From: Aliidiomarina sp.
GTDB taxonomy: Bacteria > Pseudomonadota > Gammaproteobacteria > Enterobacterales > Alteromonadaceae
Direction: 5' to 3'
DNA: 64,000 nucleotides
Assembly (NCBI RefSeq): GCF_022565475.1
Contig: NZ_JAIUMR010000007.1
Location: 62,001 to 126,000 of the forward strand
Positions 26,753-35,450 of this stretch are shown here, piece by piece (the first letter of the stretch is position 1; every line of letters begins with the position of its first letter). The notes beneath the pieces were generated by a model that was not told where the DNA came from, did not search any database, and saw only the letters and a program-made list of their open reading frames with translations. A program made the translations under genes and the position numbers.

Positions 26753-27878
26753 ATGGATCTCATTTCCGAAGCAGGTGGGTACGGCTTCGCGCCAAGCTCA
26801 TGCTGACTTTCCGGAAGAGGCGATCTACGAGCGTGAAGCCGGCCGAAGTGGTTTCTTCGGCCCCGCCACACATTTCCATCACACCCATGCACCAACCGGT
26901 TGGAGCAATTGGGAAGGACCATTGCGTCCGCGTTGCTTTGACTTCAATAAACTGACGGGTGTGGACTCAGCTTCGCCTTGGATTGCCGAAAACTTATTGT
27001 TCAATGCACACTGCAAATTCCGCATTTGGCACCTTCATGAGCCGATGAAAAAGCTGGCGCGGAATGCCGACGGTGATGATTTATTGTTCGTTCACGAAGG
27101 CGCTGGCGAGTTATTTTGTGACTATGGCCATTTGACCTTGCGTGACGGTGACTATGTGGTAATTCCGCGCTCGACCAACTGGCGGATTGAGCCAACGGCA
27201 CCGATGCAATTGGTGATGATTGAAGCCACAAATGGCTCGTATCAGTTACCCGAGAAGGGCTTGGTTGGAAATCACGCAATTTTTGACCCTGCGTGTTTAG
27301 ATGTGCCTGAGATTGATGATGCGTTTAAGGCGCAGTACAGCGAAGACGAGTGGCAAGTTGAAGTCAAACGTCATGGTCAAGTCTCGGTCGTAACATTCCC
27401 GTATAACCCGTTGGACGCTGTCGGTTGGCACGGTGATTTAGCGCCGGTACGGATTAATTGGCGCGAGTTTCGGCCATTGATGAGTCATCGTTATCACTTA
27501 CCACCATCAGCGCACACAACCTTTGTGGCTGACCGTTTTGTGGTCTGTACCTTTGTGCCACGTCCGATTGAAAGCGATCCGGGTGCGCTGAAAGTACCGT
27601 TCTACCACAATAATGACGACTACGATGAAGTGTTGTTTTATCACGCAGGTGACTTCTTTAGCCGTGACAACATTGATCGTGGTATGGTCACTTTCCATCC
27701 GGCCGGCTTTACCCATGGACCACATCCAAAGGCGTTTAAAGCAGGGCAGGAATACAAGAAGAAATTCACTGACGAAGTCGCTGTGATGTTAGATACGCGT
27801 GATGCGTTGGAAGTTGGCGAAGCCGCAAACGCGGTGGAGAACCCTGACTACGTCTACAGCTGGCAGGAGAAAAAATAA
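26745..27878 (+). CDS. hmgA: Homogentisate 1,2-dioxygenase
   Basis: Fe(II) ring-cleavage dioxygenase turning homogentisate into maleylacetoacetate. 377 residues in a cupin-like fold. Signature segments are DDLLFVHEGAGELFCDYGHL and, near the end, YDEVLFYHAGDFFSR followed by GMVTFHPAGFTHGPHP, which holds the His/Glu iron ligands. It is the shorter bacterial type (fungal and mammalian enzymes are about 440). The start overlaps hpd by eight bases with GGAG nine bases ahead, and the stop shares one base with the fahA start. Confidence 0.95.
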   Translation: MRKWISFPKQVGTASRQAHADFPEEAIYEREAGRSGFFGPATHFHHTHAPTGWSNWEGPLRPRCFDFNKLTGVDSASPWIAENLLFNAHCKFRIWHLHEPMKKLARNADGDDLLFVHEGAGELFCDYGHLTLRDGDYVVIPRSTNWRIEPTAPMQLVMIEATNGSYQLPEKGLVGNHAIFDPACLDVPEIDDAFKAQYSEDEWQVEVKRHGQVSVVTFPYNPLDAVGWHGDLAPVRINWREFRPLMSHRYHLPPSAHTTFVADRFVVCTFVPRPIESDPGALKVPFYHNNDDYDEVLFYHAGDFFSRDNIDRGMVTFHPAGFTHGPHPKAFKAGQEYKKKFTDEVAVMLDTRDALEVGEAANAVENPDYVYSWQEKK

Positions 27879-28903
27879 TGAAGTTAGCGACTTATCGTGA
27901 TGGCAGCCGCGATGGCAAGCTCGTCATCGTTAGCCGCGATTTAACGCGCGCGATCGCAGTTCCGGAAATTGCGCGGACGTTGCAGTCTGCACTCGATAAT
28001 TGGGAACAACTGCAGCCGCGCCTGAATAAGGTTTATAACGCATTAAATGAGGGAACGTTAGAAGACGAATTCGCATTTGACGAAACCGCTTGTGCGAGCC
28101 CATTACCACGCGCTTATCATTGGGCCGACGGCAGTGCGTATGTTAATCATGTCGAATTAGTCCGCAAAGCACGTGGTGCTGAAATGCCGCCCAGTTTCTG
28201 GGAAGATCCGCTCATGTACCAAGGTGGCTCGGATGCATTTATTGGCCCGCGTGAAGACATTCCATTGGGTTCAGAAAGTTGGGGTATCGACTTTGAAGGT
28301 GAAGTTGCGGTCGTGACGGGTGATGTACCCATGGGCACCCAAGCTGCAGACGCGCGGTCGTATGTACGCTTATTAATGCTCGTTAACGATGTCTCTCTAC
28401 GTGGCTTAATTCCAAACGAGTTGGCAAAAGGCTTTGGTTTCTACAACTCCAAGCCAAGTTCAGTGTTCTCGCCAGTTGCGGTAACTCCGGACGAACTGGG
28501 TGGCGCATGGCAAGAAGGGAAAGTGCATTTGCCACTGCGTTCGACCTATAACGGTGCGTTGTTCGGTTATCCGAATGCGGGTGAAGACATGACCTTCAAT
28601 TTTGATCGCCTGATCCAGCATGCGGCCATGACGCGTCCGCTATGTGCCGGTACGATTATCGGCTCCGGTACAGTATCGAATAAGCAGGGTACGGATCACG
28701 GTAGTGCTGTGAGTGAAGGCGGTGTCGGCTATAGTTGTATTGCTGAAGTACGCATGATCGAAACCATTCGCGATGGCAAACCAAGCACCGCTTTCATGAA
28801 ATTTGGTGACACCATTCGAATTGAAATGCTCGATACCGATGGCCACAGTATTTTCGGTGCGATCGACCAACAGGTCGTTGAGTACAAAGGACCGAAGGCG
28901 TGA
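27878..28903 (+). CDS. fahA: Fumarylacetoacetase (FAH family)
   Basis: Hydrolyses fumarylacetoacetate to fumarate and acetoacetate, the last step of tyrosine degradation. 341 residues. The metal-binding core is visible: FEGEVAVVTGDVPMGTQAADA gives the acidic ligands, LVNDVSLRGLIPNE follows, and GSGTVSNKQGTD carries the conserved loop. It is a single-domain-plus-N-cap bacterial FAH, shorter than the 420-residue animal enzyme. GGAG in the hmgA 3' end serves as the ribosome site. It is translationally coupled on both sides. Confidence 0.93.
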   Translation: MKLATYRDGSRDGKLVIVSRDLTRAIAVPEIARTLQSALDNWEQLQPRLNKVYNALNEGTLEDEFAFDETACASPLPRAYHWADGSAYVNHVELVRKARGAEMPPSFWEDPLMYQGGSDAFIGPREDIPLGSESWGIDFEGEVAVVTGDVPMGTQAADARSYVRLLMLVNDVSLRGLIPNELAKGFGFYNSKPSSVFSPVAVTPDELGGAWQEGKVHLPLRSTYNGALFGYPNAGEDMTFNFDRLIQHAAMTRPLCAGTIIGSGTVSNKQGTDHGSAVSEGGVGYSCIAEVRMIETIRDGKPSTAFMKFGDTIRIEMLDTDGHSIFGAIDQQVVEYKGPKA

Positions 28904-29565
28904 TCCCGAAACTCTATGGCTACTGGCGTTCGTCGGCGAGCTATCGCGTTCGGATCACTTTGGCACTGAAGGGTATCGACTATGAGTATGTGCCGGTGCA
29001 TTTGCTGCGCGATGGTGGCGAACAAAAATCCGTCGCTTATCAAACGTTGAACCCGGCCCAACTCGTACCGACCTTGGAGATTGTTGATGCGGTGGCGAAT
29101 CAGCCACTAAAACTAAATCAATCCTTGGCGATTATTGAGTACTTAGATGTGCGCTTTCCAGAGCCCAAGTTAATTCCGGACGATCCAGTGCAAGCTGCGG
29201 TGGTGCGTATGCTGGCCTTGGATATGGCGGCGGATTTACAGCCAGTGACGAATTTGCGCATTTTGCAAGCACTGACGACAACCTTTGGGTTGCCGGAAAG
29301 TGCCAAGGGTGAATGGATTCAGCTCTGGGTCACACGCACGTTTGCCGCATTCGAGAAGCGTCTACGTGATACTGCGGGTAGGTATTGTGTCGGTGACACC
29401 GTGACGTTAGCCGATGTTTGCTTGATGCCTCAGGTTTACAATGCTCAGCGCTTTAAGGTCGACTTAACACCGTATCCGACCTTGCTACGTGTCGTTGAAA
29501 ATCTCGAAGCACTGCCTGCGTTTCATGCTGCAGCGCCAGAACAGCAGTCCGATGCCAACACTTAA
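28900..29565 (+). CDS. maiA: Maleylacetoacetate isomerase (zeta-class GST)
   Basis: Glutathione-dependent cis-trans isomerase converting maleylacetoacetate to fumarylacetoacetate. 221 residues. GTG start at 28900 overlapping the fahA stop, with AAAGGA a few bases upstream. The zeta-GST active-site motif SSASYRVRI is at about 10-18; NPAQLVPTLE and the C-terminal DVCLMPQVYNAQRF are also diagnostic. As the last gene of the operon it acts in the middle of the pathway. A strong terminator follows. Confidence 0.95.
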   Translation: MIPKLYGYWRSSASYRVRITLALKGIDYEYVPVHLLRDGGEQKSVAYQTLNPAQLVPTLEIVDAVANQPLKLNQSLAIIEYLDVRFPEPKLIPDDPVQAAVVRMLALDMAADLQPVTNLRILQALTTTFGLPESAKGEWIQLWVTRTFAAFEKRLRDTAGRYCVGDTVTLADVCLMPQVYNAQRFKVDLTPYPTLLRVVENLEALPAFHAAAPEQQSDANT

Positions 29566-29594
29566 CGCAAATATCGTGAACATTACCTAAGAAT

Positions 29595-29628
29595 CGCCCA
29601 GCATGACTTATCATTGCTGGGCGTTTTT
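29595..29628 (+). terminator. Terminator of hpd-hmgA-fahA-maiA
   Basis: CGCCCAGCA (29595-29603) and TGCTGGGCG (29615-29623) form a nine-base stem followed by TTTTT (29624-29628). Confidence 0.92.
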
Positions 29629-29707
29629 GCTTTAATAAAGTGTTTCGATTCTATTGAATAACCGAACACCAAATCCTGTGTCAGGCTTTGTAAACAAGGA
29701 AACGATA

Positions 29708-32209
29708 ATGAAAAGACAACTTGCAGTTGCGATAAGCGCAGCATTTTTTGCTGCTGCCTGTGCGAGTAGCGGAGCAGGGCAGCAGGCCGCTGATGCCGCA
29801 TGGTATACCAGCGAAACATTAACACCGAACACAGTGCCGGTTGGCCTCGGTCCACAGGCGACTGACGGTAATTTCCACATGACGCAAATCATGGCAGATC
29901 CGGACTGGTTAGGTCGTTTCCCGGAGCAAGCCTATTGGTCATGGGACGGTCGCAGTGTATTGTTTAATCGCAAACGCGAAGGCAGCCCGCAGCGTGATCT
30001 TTACCTGCGAGGATTGACTGCGGGTGGTAACGGTGAACAAGTTGCGCTGGCGGAATTACATGCCCATGCTTATCGCAATGCGGTCCAGAACGCAGATCGT
30101 AGCCTGCGTGCCTATGTATTTGAGCGCAATATTTTTCTACTTGATAACACCAATGGTGATGTCCGTCAGCTTACTCGTGACACACAGAACAAGACAGATT
30201 TACAGTTTTTAGCTGACGGCCGGCTTAGTTTCCGTAGTGGTAACGACTTTTATGCGATGAACTTGAGCACGGGCTACACTGAGTTGGTGTTGTCATTACA
30301 AACTCAAGACGAGCCAAAAGCTTTGGAAGAGCCCAAAGATATTTTGGCGCAAGAAGAAGTGGACTTAATCGTGTATAACCAAGTCCAGCGTCGAATTCGT
30401 GAAGAACGGTTTCAAGATCAACGCGCCTTGGTTGCGGCCAACGCAGCTGTGGCTCCAGCACCGATTTATTTAGGACGTGGGGTTCAAGTTGCAGAAGTCA
30501 GTTTGTCTCCGACCGCGGATCGTGCGTTGGTTGCAGTAACACAACCGCAAAGTTGGCGTGGTGACGGTGATTTAATGCCACGTTACGTGACAGAAAGTGG
30601 TCGTATCGAGAATCAAGATGTTCGTCGTCGAGTCGCTGATGCCAAACCGGTTAATCACACTTTATACCTAATCGATATTGCTTCTGGTGAAAAGACTGAG
30701 CTGAGCTACGACACCTTGCCGGGTTTTGACGAAGATGTTTTGAAGTCGGTGCGGGAAGAGAATTACGCGGCAGAAGGCAAGACTTACGTGAGCGAACCGA
30801 AGCCGCGCGCGATTGAAGTGATGGCGCGTTGGTCTGCTCAGGACGGTAATATTAACTGGAAAGCCGACGGTTCTGCGGTCGCCATCATGCTGCGTGCATG
30901 GGACAACAAAGACCGCTGGATCGCAACAGTCGATTTTGCTGAAGGTCAATTAGTGAGTCAGCACCGTCTCCACGATGAAGCGTGGATTAATCGTGATTTC
31001 AATGCGTTTAATTGGTTGCCGAATCAAAACGCGTTGTGGTACCTGTCGGAAGAGAGCAACTATTCGCATTTATATGTGAAAAACCTCGACAACAATCGCG
31101 TCAGTCAGCTTACTTCGGGTCGCTACCTCGTCGATCAAGTGACTTTGAATGCAGCTGGCGATACTTTCTATTTTCAAGCGAACAAACCACATCCGGGGAT
31201 CTTTGAAATTTATCGGGTACCTGTTAGCGGTGGTGAGGTTGAACAGTTAACTGACCTCGGCGGCATGACCTCGTATCAGCTTAGTCCCAACGAAGATCGT
31301 TTGTTGCTGACGCATTCGAGCGTTCATCAGCCACCTGAGGTGTATGTGCAAGACGCCCAACCGAATGTGGCGGCAATGCGTTTAACCGAAACCGTGTCTG
31401 CTGAGTTTGTCGCAAAACCTTGGCCACTGCCGGAGATCGTGCCGGTTCCGTCGAGCCATGTGGACGATCCAATCTATAGTCGTGTTTATGTCCCCGCTGA
31501 TTTTGACGCTGAGCGCGCAGAGCAATACCCTGCGGTGGTGTTCATTCACGGTGCCGGTTATTTGCAGAATGCCCATGCAGGTTGGTCAAATTACTTCCGT
31601 GAATTTATGTTCCATAGCAAGCTGACGGAACAAGGCTATGTGGTACTTGATCTCGATTTCCGCGGCTCTGCGGGGTACGGTCGTGATTGGCGCACAGCGG
31701 TTTATCGTCAAATGGGCTGGCCTGAAGTTGAAGACTTAGTCGACGTCGTCAACTGGTTAGGTGAGCACCGCAATGTCGACGTTGAGCGTGTCGGCACTTA
31801 TGGTGGCTCTTACGGCGGCTTCTTGACCTTTATGTCGCTGTTTAATGAACCAGGTTTATTCAAAGCCGGTGCAGCATTGCGTCCAGTGACCGATTGGGCC
31901 CATTACAATACCGGCTACACCTCAAATATCTTGAATTTACCGCAAGACGATATGATTGCTTATCGTCGCAGTTCACCCATTTACTTTGCCGAAGGGCTGG
32001 AAGATGCGCTGTTGATCAGCGCACCAATGGTTGATGACAATGTGTTCTTTCAAGACTCGGTGCGTTTGGTGCAGCGGTTGATTGAGTTAGAGAAAGAGAA
32101 CTTTGAAACGGCAATCTTTCCTGTTGAACCGCACGGTTTCGTGCAGCCTTCAAGTTGGCTTGATCAATATCGTCGTATCTACAAATTATTTGAAGATAAC
32201 CTGAAGTAA
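29708..32209 (+). CDS. S9 family prolyl-oligopeptidase-type peptidase, lipoprotein
   Basis: Exported serine peptidase of 833 residues, from the ATG at 29708 with AAGGA upstream. The signal peptide ends in a lipobox around AAAC (Cys17), so it is probably membrane-anchored. The N-terminal half is a WD40/DPP4-like beta-propeller (repeats such as YWSWDGRSVLFNRKREGSPQ). The C-terminal alpha/beta-hydrolase domain has the nucleophile in GGSYGGFLTF, an aspartate in MVDDNVFFQD and the histidine in VEPHGFVQ. The organisation resembles dipeptidyl-peptidase IV-like enzymes; the cleavage preference cannot be read from sequence. Directly follows the tyrosine-degradation operon but has its own leader. Confidence 0.88.
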   Translation: MKRQLAVAISAAFFAAACASSGAGQQAADAAWYTSETLTPNTVPVGLGPQATDGNFHMTQIMADPDWLGRFPEQAYWSWDGRSVLFNRKREGSPQRDLYLRGLTAGGNGEQVALAELHAHAYRNAVQNADRSLRAYVFERNIFLLDNTNGDVRQLTRDTQNKTDLQFLADGRLSFRSGNDFYAMNLSTGYTELVLSLQTQDEPKALEEPKDILAQEEVDLIVYNQVQRRIREERFQDQRALVAANAAVAPAPIYLGRGVQVAEVSLSPTADRALVAVTQPQSWRGDGDLMPRYVTESGRIENQDVRRRVADAKPVNHTLYLIDIASGEKTELSYDTLPGFDEDVLKSVREENYAAEGKTYVSEPKPRAIEVMARWSAQDGNINWKADGSAVAIMLRAWDNKDRWIATVDFAEGQLVSQHRLHDEAWINRDFNAFNWLPNQNALWYLSEESNYSHLYVKNLDNNRVSQLTSGRYLVDQVTLNAAGDTFYFQANKPHPGIFEIYRVPVSGGEVEQLTDLGGMTSYQLSPNEDRLLLTHSSVHQPPEVYVQDAQPNVAAMRLTETVSAEFVAKPWPLPEIVPVPSSHVDDPIYSRVYVPADFDAERAEQYPAVVFIHGAGYLQNAHAGWSNYFREFMFHSKLTEQGYVVLDLDFRGSAGYGRDWRTAVYRQMGWPEVEDLVDVVNWLGEHRNVDVERVGTYGGSYGGFLTFMSLFNEPGLFKAGAALRPVTDWAHYNTGYTSNILNLPQDDMIAYRRSSPIYFAEGLEDALLISAPMVDDNVFFQDSVRLVQRLIELEKENFETAIFPVEPHGFVQPSSWLDQYRRIYKLFEDNLK

Positions 32210-32228
32210 TTGCTACGAAGGTATGATT

Positions 32229-32262
32229 AAAATAGGGCAGCGTGAAGCTGCCCTATTTTTTT
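32229..32262 (+). terminator. Terminator after the S9 lipoprotein gene
   Basis: A perfect 13-bp stem (32229-32241 with 32247-32259), a GTGAA loop and a T run to 32262. The AT ends of the stem also allow function on the other strand. Confidence 0.9.
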
Positions 32263-32281
32263 GCCAAGGAAACTGTCGATC

Positions 32282-32563
32282 ATGTCAAGCTTGTCCGCTG
32301 CTGACCAACGATTAATGCGACTCTTGAAAATCAGTATGATTACCGGTGTCTGTTTATTAGTGCTCGGTCATATCGTGCTCAGCGCCACATTTCTGAATGA
32401 CAACATTGATCACCGTGGTTACATGCTCGGCGCTGGGATGAGCGCGATCGGTATTATTTTATCGCTGCCGACGAAAATCTACCTGACTATTTTGTTAATG
32501 GAATACGAAGAGAAAAACAAAGCAGAGCAATCTGACCCGAGCGAGAGCGGCACGGGTCAGTGA
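32282..32563 (+). CDS. Small two-span membrane protein of unknown function
   Basis: A 93-residue protein from the ATG at 32282, with AAGGA at 32266-32270. Two hydrophobic segments are seen at about 17-37 (ISMITGVCLLVLGHIVLSA) and 46-72 (MLGAGMSAIGIILSLPTKIYLTILL), then a charged, Glu/Ser-rich cytosolic-looking tail. I do not recognise the family. It starts just downstream of a strong terminator and converges with the rhombosortase-like gene, whose stop is six bases away, so it should be a monocistronic unit. Length, ribosome site and membrane pattern support a real gene. Confidence 0.7.
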   Translation: MSSLSAADQRLMRLLKISMITGVCLLVLGHIVLSATFLNDNIDHRGYMLGAGMSAIGIILSLPTKIYLTILLMEYEEKNKAEQSDPSESGTGQ

Positions 32564-32569
32564 TGCGCT

Positions 32570-33145
32570 TTATTTTTTGATAAAATCAATCGGTTTACGG
32601 CGCAGGCCGGGAACTGCCAAAGCGCCACCAATGGCGCCACCTAGATGCGTTAAATAGGCTACTTCTGCACCCAGCCAATCTTGATAGCCACTATTCATGG
32701 TCATATCAACGACGAGTTTGACAACCACCGCTGCCAATACTGCGAAGCCAAGCTTATTGCCTTGCTTGGTCATCACCACACCGGCATAAACAGCAATGCC
32801 ATGGAGCACCCCTGACAAGCCAACAAAGAGATATTCCTGACTGACTGCAACGGGAACAATGGTGGCGAAAAGGGCGCTGATGACCATGACGTTGACTAGC
32901 AGTCTGCCTTGTAATTGCTGACGAAAAATAACGGCCAACAAGAGCAATGCAGCAAGGTTGAGCAGAAGGTGTTGCAAATTTAAATGCACAAGATGTGTGG
33001 TAAATATTCGCCACGGTTGTGCCAGTAAGCCGTTTTCACTGAGCATGAGGTACGTGTGCCAGTGCGGCTGAAATTGAATGAGCAAACAAATTAGTGCAAT
33101 CGCTACAGGAGCGATGAGAAAACGAAAAGGTATAGATTGCTGCAT
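32570..33145 (-). CDS. Rhomboid-family intramembrane serine protease, rhombosortase-like
   Basis: Six-span membrane protease of about 191 residues. I prefer the ATG at 33145 (AGGA seven bases ahead) over the one at 33202, which adds a 19-residue leader without a clear ribosome site. The catalytic serine is in GLSGVLHG and the catalytic histidine in YLTHLGGAIGG; THLVHLNLQHLLLN is the first conserved helix pair. These motifs and the small size resemble rhombosortase (RrtA type), which processes GlyGly-CTERM proteins at the cell surface, more than GlpG. None of the exported proteins in this window ends in a GlyGly-CTERM tail, so substrates would be elsewhere. Confidence 0.75.
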   Translation of the reverse strand: MQQSIPFRFLIAPVAIALICLLIQFQPHWHTYLMLSENGLLAQPWRIFTTHLVHLNLQHLLLNLAALLLLAVIFRQQLQGRLLVNVMVISALFATIVPVAVSQEYLFVGLSGVLHGIAVYAGVVMTKQGNKLGFAVLAAVVVKLVVDMTMNSGYQDWLGAEVAYLTHLGGAIGGALAVPGLRRKPIDFIKK

Positions 33146-33229
33146 TCGATATCCTGTAAACGTTGCGAATTTTCCTAAGCTTCGTATGATACCCTTAATC
33201 ATCCATAAATCGCAAAACGAGCTGTTGTT

Positions 33230-35014
33230 ATGAAATTAGTGAAAAATAGCCCATCAATGATTTCCAAGCCGATGTGGCTCAGTCTTATTGCCAGTGCCGT
33301 ATGGCTTTCTGCTTGTACGCCAGCGCCGGAAACCACCACGAATATCGCAGATCCGGAAGCTGCGACCGGGCGCAACGTGAATGAGGTGGCCTATGCACAC
33401 AACTTTATGGTCTCAGCGGCCAATCCCTATGCTACAGAGGCGGGATTAGAGATATTACGTCAAGGCGGCACGGCCATTGACGCGGCGGTTGCCGTGCAAG
33501 CCATGTTGACCTTAGTGGAGCCACAGTCTTCGGGCATCGGTGGCGGTGCGTTTATGCTGTATTGGGACAACAGCAGTCAGCAGCTGTATAGCCTTGACGC
33601 TCGTGAAACGGCGCCGATGGCGGCAACAGCAGATTTATTTCTTGACGATCAAGGGCGGCCGCCGAGCTATTTAGAGGCTTTGGTGGGCGGCCGCTCAGTG
33701 GGGACGCCGGGAGTGATGCGTGGTTTAGAAGCGGCGCATCAACGCTGGGGAACCCAACAATGGGGTGATTTGTTTACCAGTACAATTGAGCGTGCAGAGG
33801 AAGGTTTTATTGTCACACCGCGTTTAGCTCAGCTCGTCGAAATGGAGTTAAATCCGGGCCTCACTCAGCTCGGTGCTGCGCGTGATTACTTCTGGCCGAA
33901 TGGTCAACCGCTGCAGGCAAATAGTCGCAAGCAGAATCCGGAATTAGCGGAAACCCTGCGCGCCATTGCCGAGCAAGGTGCGGATGCCTTGCATCAAGGG
34001 CCAATAGCAGAAGCTATTGTAGCCGCGGTGCAAAACAGTGAAGTACAGCCTGGATTGTTAACGCTGGACGATCTTGCCAGTTATCAGCCGGTGTGGCGGG
34101 AGCCAGTTTGCGGTAGCTACCGTGTTTTCGAGATTTGCAGTATGGGACCACCCAGTTCAGGCGGTATTACCATGTTACAAATTATGGCGTTACTCGAGCC
34201 GTTCGACCTGCATACGCTTGAGGTTAATGGCGAAGAAGCCTTGCACTTTTTTACGCAAGCGTCACGTTTAGCCTTTGCCGATCGTAATCGTTATATCGCC
34301 GATGCAGACTTCATGGAAGTGCCGATTTCAGCGCTGCTCAACCGCGACTACTTAGACAGTCGCGTGGCGTATATCGGTGGCACCGACATGGGTCATGCCT
34401 TACCGGGCTCACTCGAGGACCTGTTGCGTGCCGACGACCAGTCGCCAGAATTTCCAAATACGAGCCATTTTAGTATTGTTGACCAATATGGCAATGCAGT
34501 TTCGGTGACCACCACCATTGAGTTTGGTTTTGGCTCAGGGGTGATGACCAATGGCTTCCTACTGAATAATCAGCTCACAGATTTCTCGTGGGTGCCGGAA
34601 GTCGACGGTGAACCGGTGGCCAACCGCGTCGAACCGGGGAAACGCCCGCGTAGTTCAATGGCTCCGGCCATTGTTTTTGACGAAGCGGGGCAGGTTTTAC
34701 ATGTGGTCGGCTCGCCAGGTGGCCCGCGGATTATTAATTATGTCACGCAAACCATGATTGCTTTGTTAGATTGGAACTTAGACATGCAGGCGGCGATAGA
34801 CTTGCCAAAAATTACCAACTTGAATGGCGCTACGGCGCTGGAACGGGGTACTAATCTAGAGCGTTTGTTACCGCTCTTTGAAGCCCGCGGCCATGATGTT
34901 GAAGTGCGCGACCTGAATAGTGGATTACACGGTATCTCAATCCGCGATGGTCGTTTAGAAGGCGGCGCCGATCCGCGGCGAGAGGGCACAGCAAAAGGAG
35001 ATAGTGATGAGTGA
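33230..35014 (+). CDS. ggt: Gamma-glutamyltranspeptidase, lipoprotein
   Basis: Periplasmic N-terminal-nucleophile hydrolase that cleaves glutathione and other gamma-glutamyl compounds, 594 residues. The N-terminus ends in lipobox LSAC, so it should be anchored, unlike soluble E. coli GGT. Self-cleavage is expected before Thr411 in NTSHFSIVD, giving the large and small subunits. The oxyanion/gamma-glutamyl-binding loop VGSPGGPRIINY is near residue 500. A conserved SSGIGGGAFMLYW lies near 100. It overlaps hinT by eight bases. Glutathione breakdown supplies cysteine and glutamate. Confidence 0.93.
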   Translation: MKLVKNSPSMISKPMWLSLIASAVWLSACTPAPETTTNIADPEAATGRNVNEVAYAHNFMVSAANPYATEAGLEILRQGGTAIDAAVAVQAMLTLVEPQSSGIGGGAFMLYWDNSSQQLYSLDARETAPMAATADLFLDDQGRPPSYLEALVGGRSVGTPGVMRGLEAAHQRWGTQQWGDLFTSTIERAEEGFIVTPRLAQLVEMELNPGLTQLGAARDYFWPNGQPLQANSRKQNPELAETLRAIAEQGADALHQGPIAEAIVAAVQNSEVQPGLLTLDDLASYQPVWREPVCGSYRVFEICSMGPPSSGGITMLQIMALLEPFDLHTLEVNGEEALHFFTQASRLAFADRNRYIADADFMEVPISALLNRDYLDSRVAYIGGTDMGHALPGSLEDLLRADDQSPEFPNTSHFSIVDQYGNAVSVTTTIEFGFGSGVMTNGFLLNNQLTDFSWVPEVDGEPVANRVEPGKRPRSSMAPAIVFDEAGQVLHVVGSPGGPRIINYVTQTMIALLDWNLDMQAAIDLPKITNLNGATALERGTNLERLLPLFEARGHDVEVRDLNSGLHGISIRDGRLEGGADPRREGTAKGDSDE

Positions 35015-35387
35015 TACGATTTTTACGAAGATTATCAACCGTGAAATACCGGCCGACATCGTCTACGAAGACGAATTAGCGTTGGCATTTAAGGATATTA
35101 ATCCACAGGCACCATTTCACTGTTTGATTATTCCGAAAAAAGCGATTGCGACGGTGAACGACATTGGCAAAGGCGATCGTGAAATTGTCGGCCACTTGTA
35201 CTTTGTTGCCGGTGAAATTGCGCGTGAGCATGGTTTCGCTAATGAAGGTTATCGCGTGGTCATGAACTGTAATGAGTTCGGTGGCCAAACCGTTTACCAT
35301 ATTCATGTTCACTTGTTGGCCGGTAAACCGATGGGGTGGCCGCCTTATCAGGACAAATTGAAACGAACCAATCCGATAGAAGCCTAA
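35007..35387 (+). CDS. hinT: HIT family purine nucleoside phosphoramidase HinT
   Basis: Cytosolic histidine-triad hydrolase of 126 residues acting on AMP-lysine/AMP-amide type bonds. The ATG at 35007 has AAGGAG six bases ahead; the GTG at 35004 is less likely. The histidine triad is HIHVHLLAG near residues 98-106, and ALAFKDINPQAPFHCLIIPKK is the family N-terminal segment. It overlaps the end of ggt, so is likely co-transcribed, and is followed by a bidirectional terminator facing rlmI. Confidence 0.94.
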   Translation: MSDTIFTKIINREIPADIVYEDELALAFKDINPQAPFHCLIIPKKAIATVNDIGKGDREIVGHLYFVAGEIAREHGFANEGYRVVMNCNEFGGQTVYHIHVHLLAGKPMGWPPYQDKLKRTNPIEA

Positions 35388-35413
35388 TTGCAGAACCTTA
35401 GGCCCCGAAAGAG

Positions 35414-35444
35414 AAAACCCCAAGTCCAATGACTTGGGGTTTTT
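35414..35444. terminator. Bidirectional terminator between hinT and rlmI
   Basis: AAAACCCCAAGTC (35414-35426) and GACTTGGGGTTTT (35431-35443) form a perfect 13-bp stem with a CAAT loop. A and T tails on the two sides suit both convergent genes. Confidence 0.93.
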
Positions 35445-35450
35445 GCGGGA

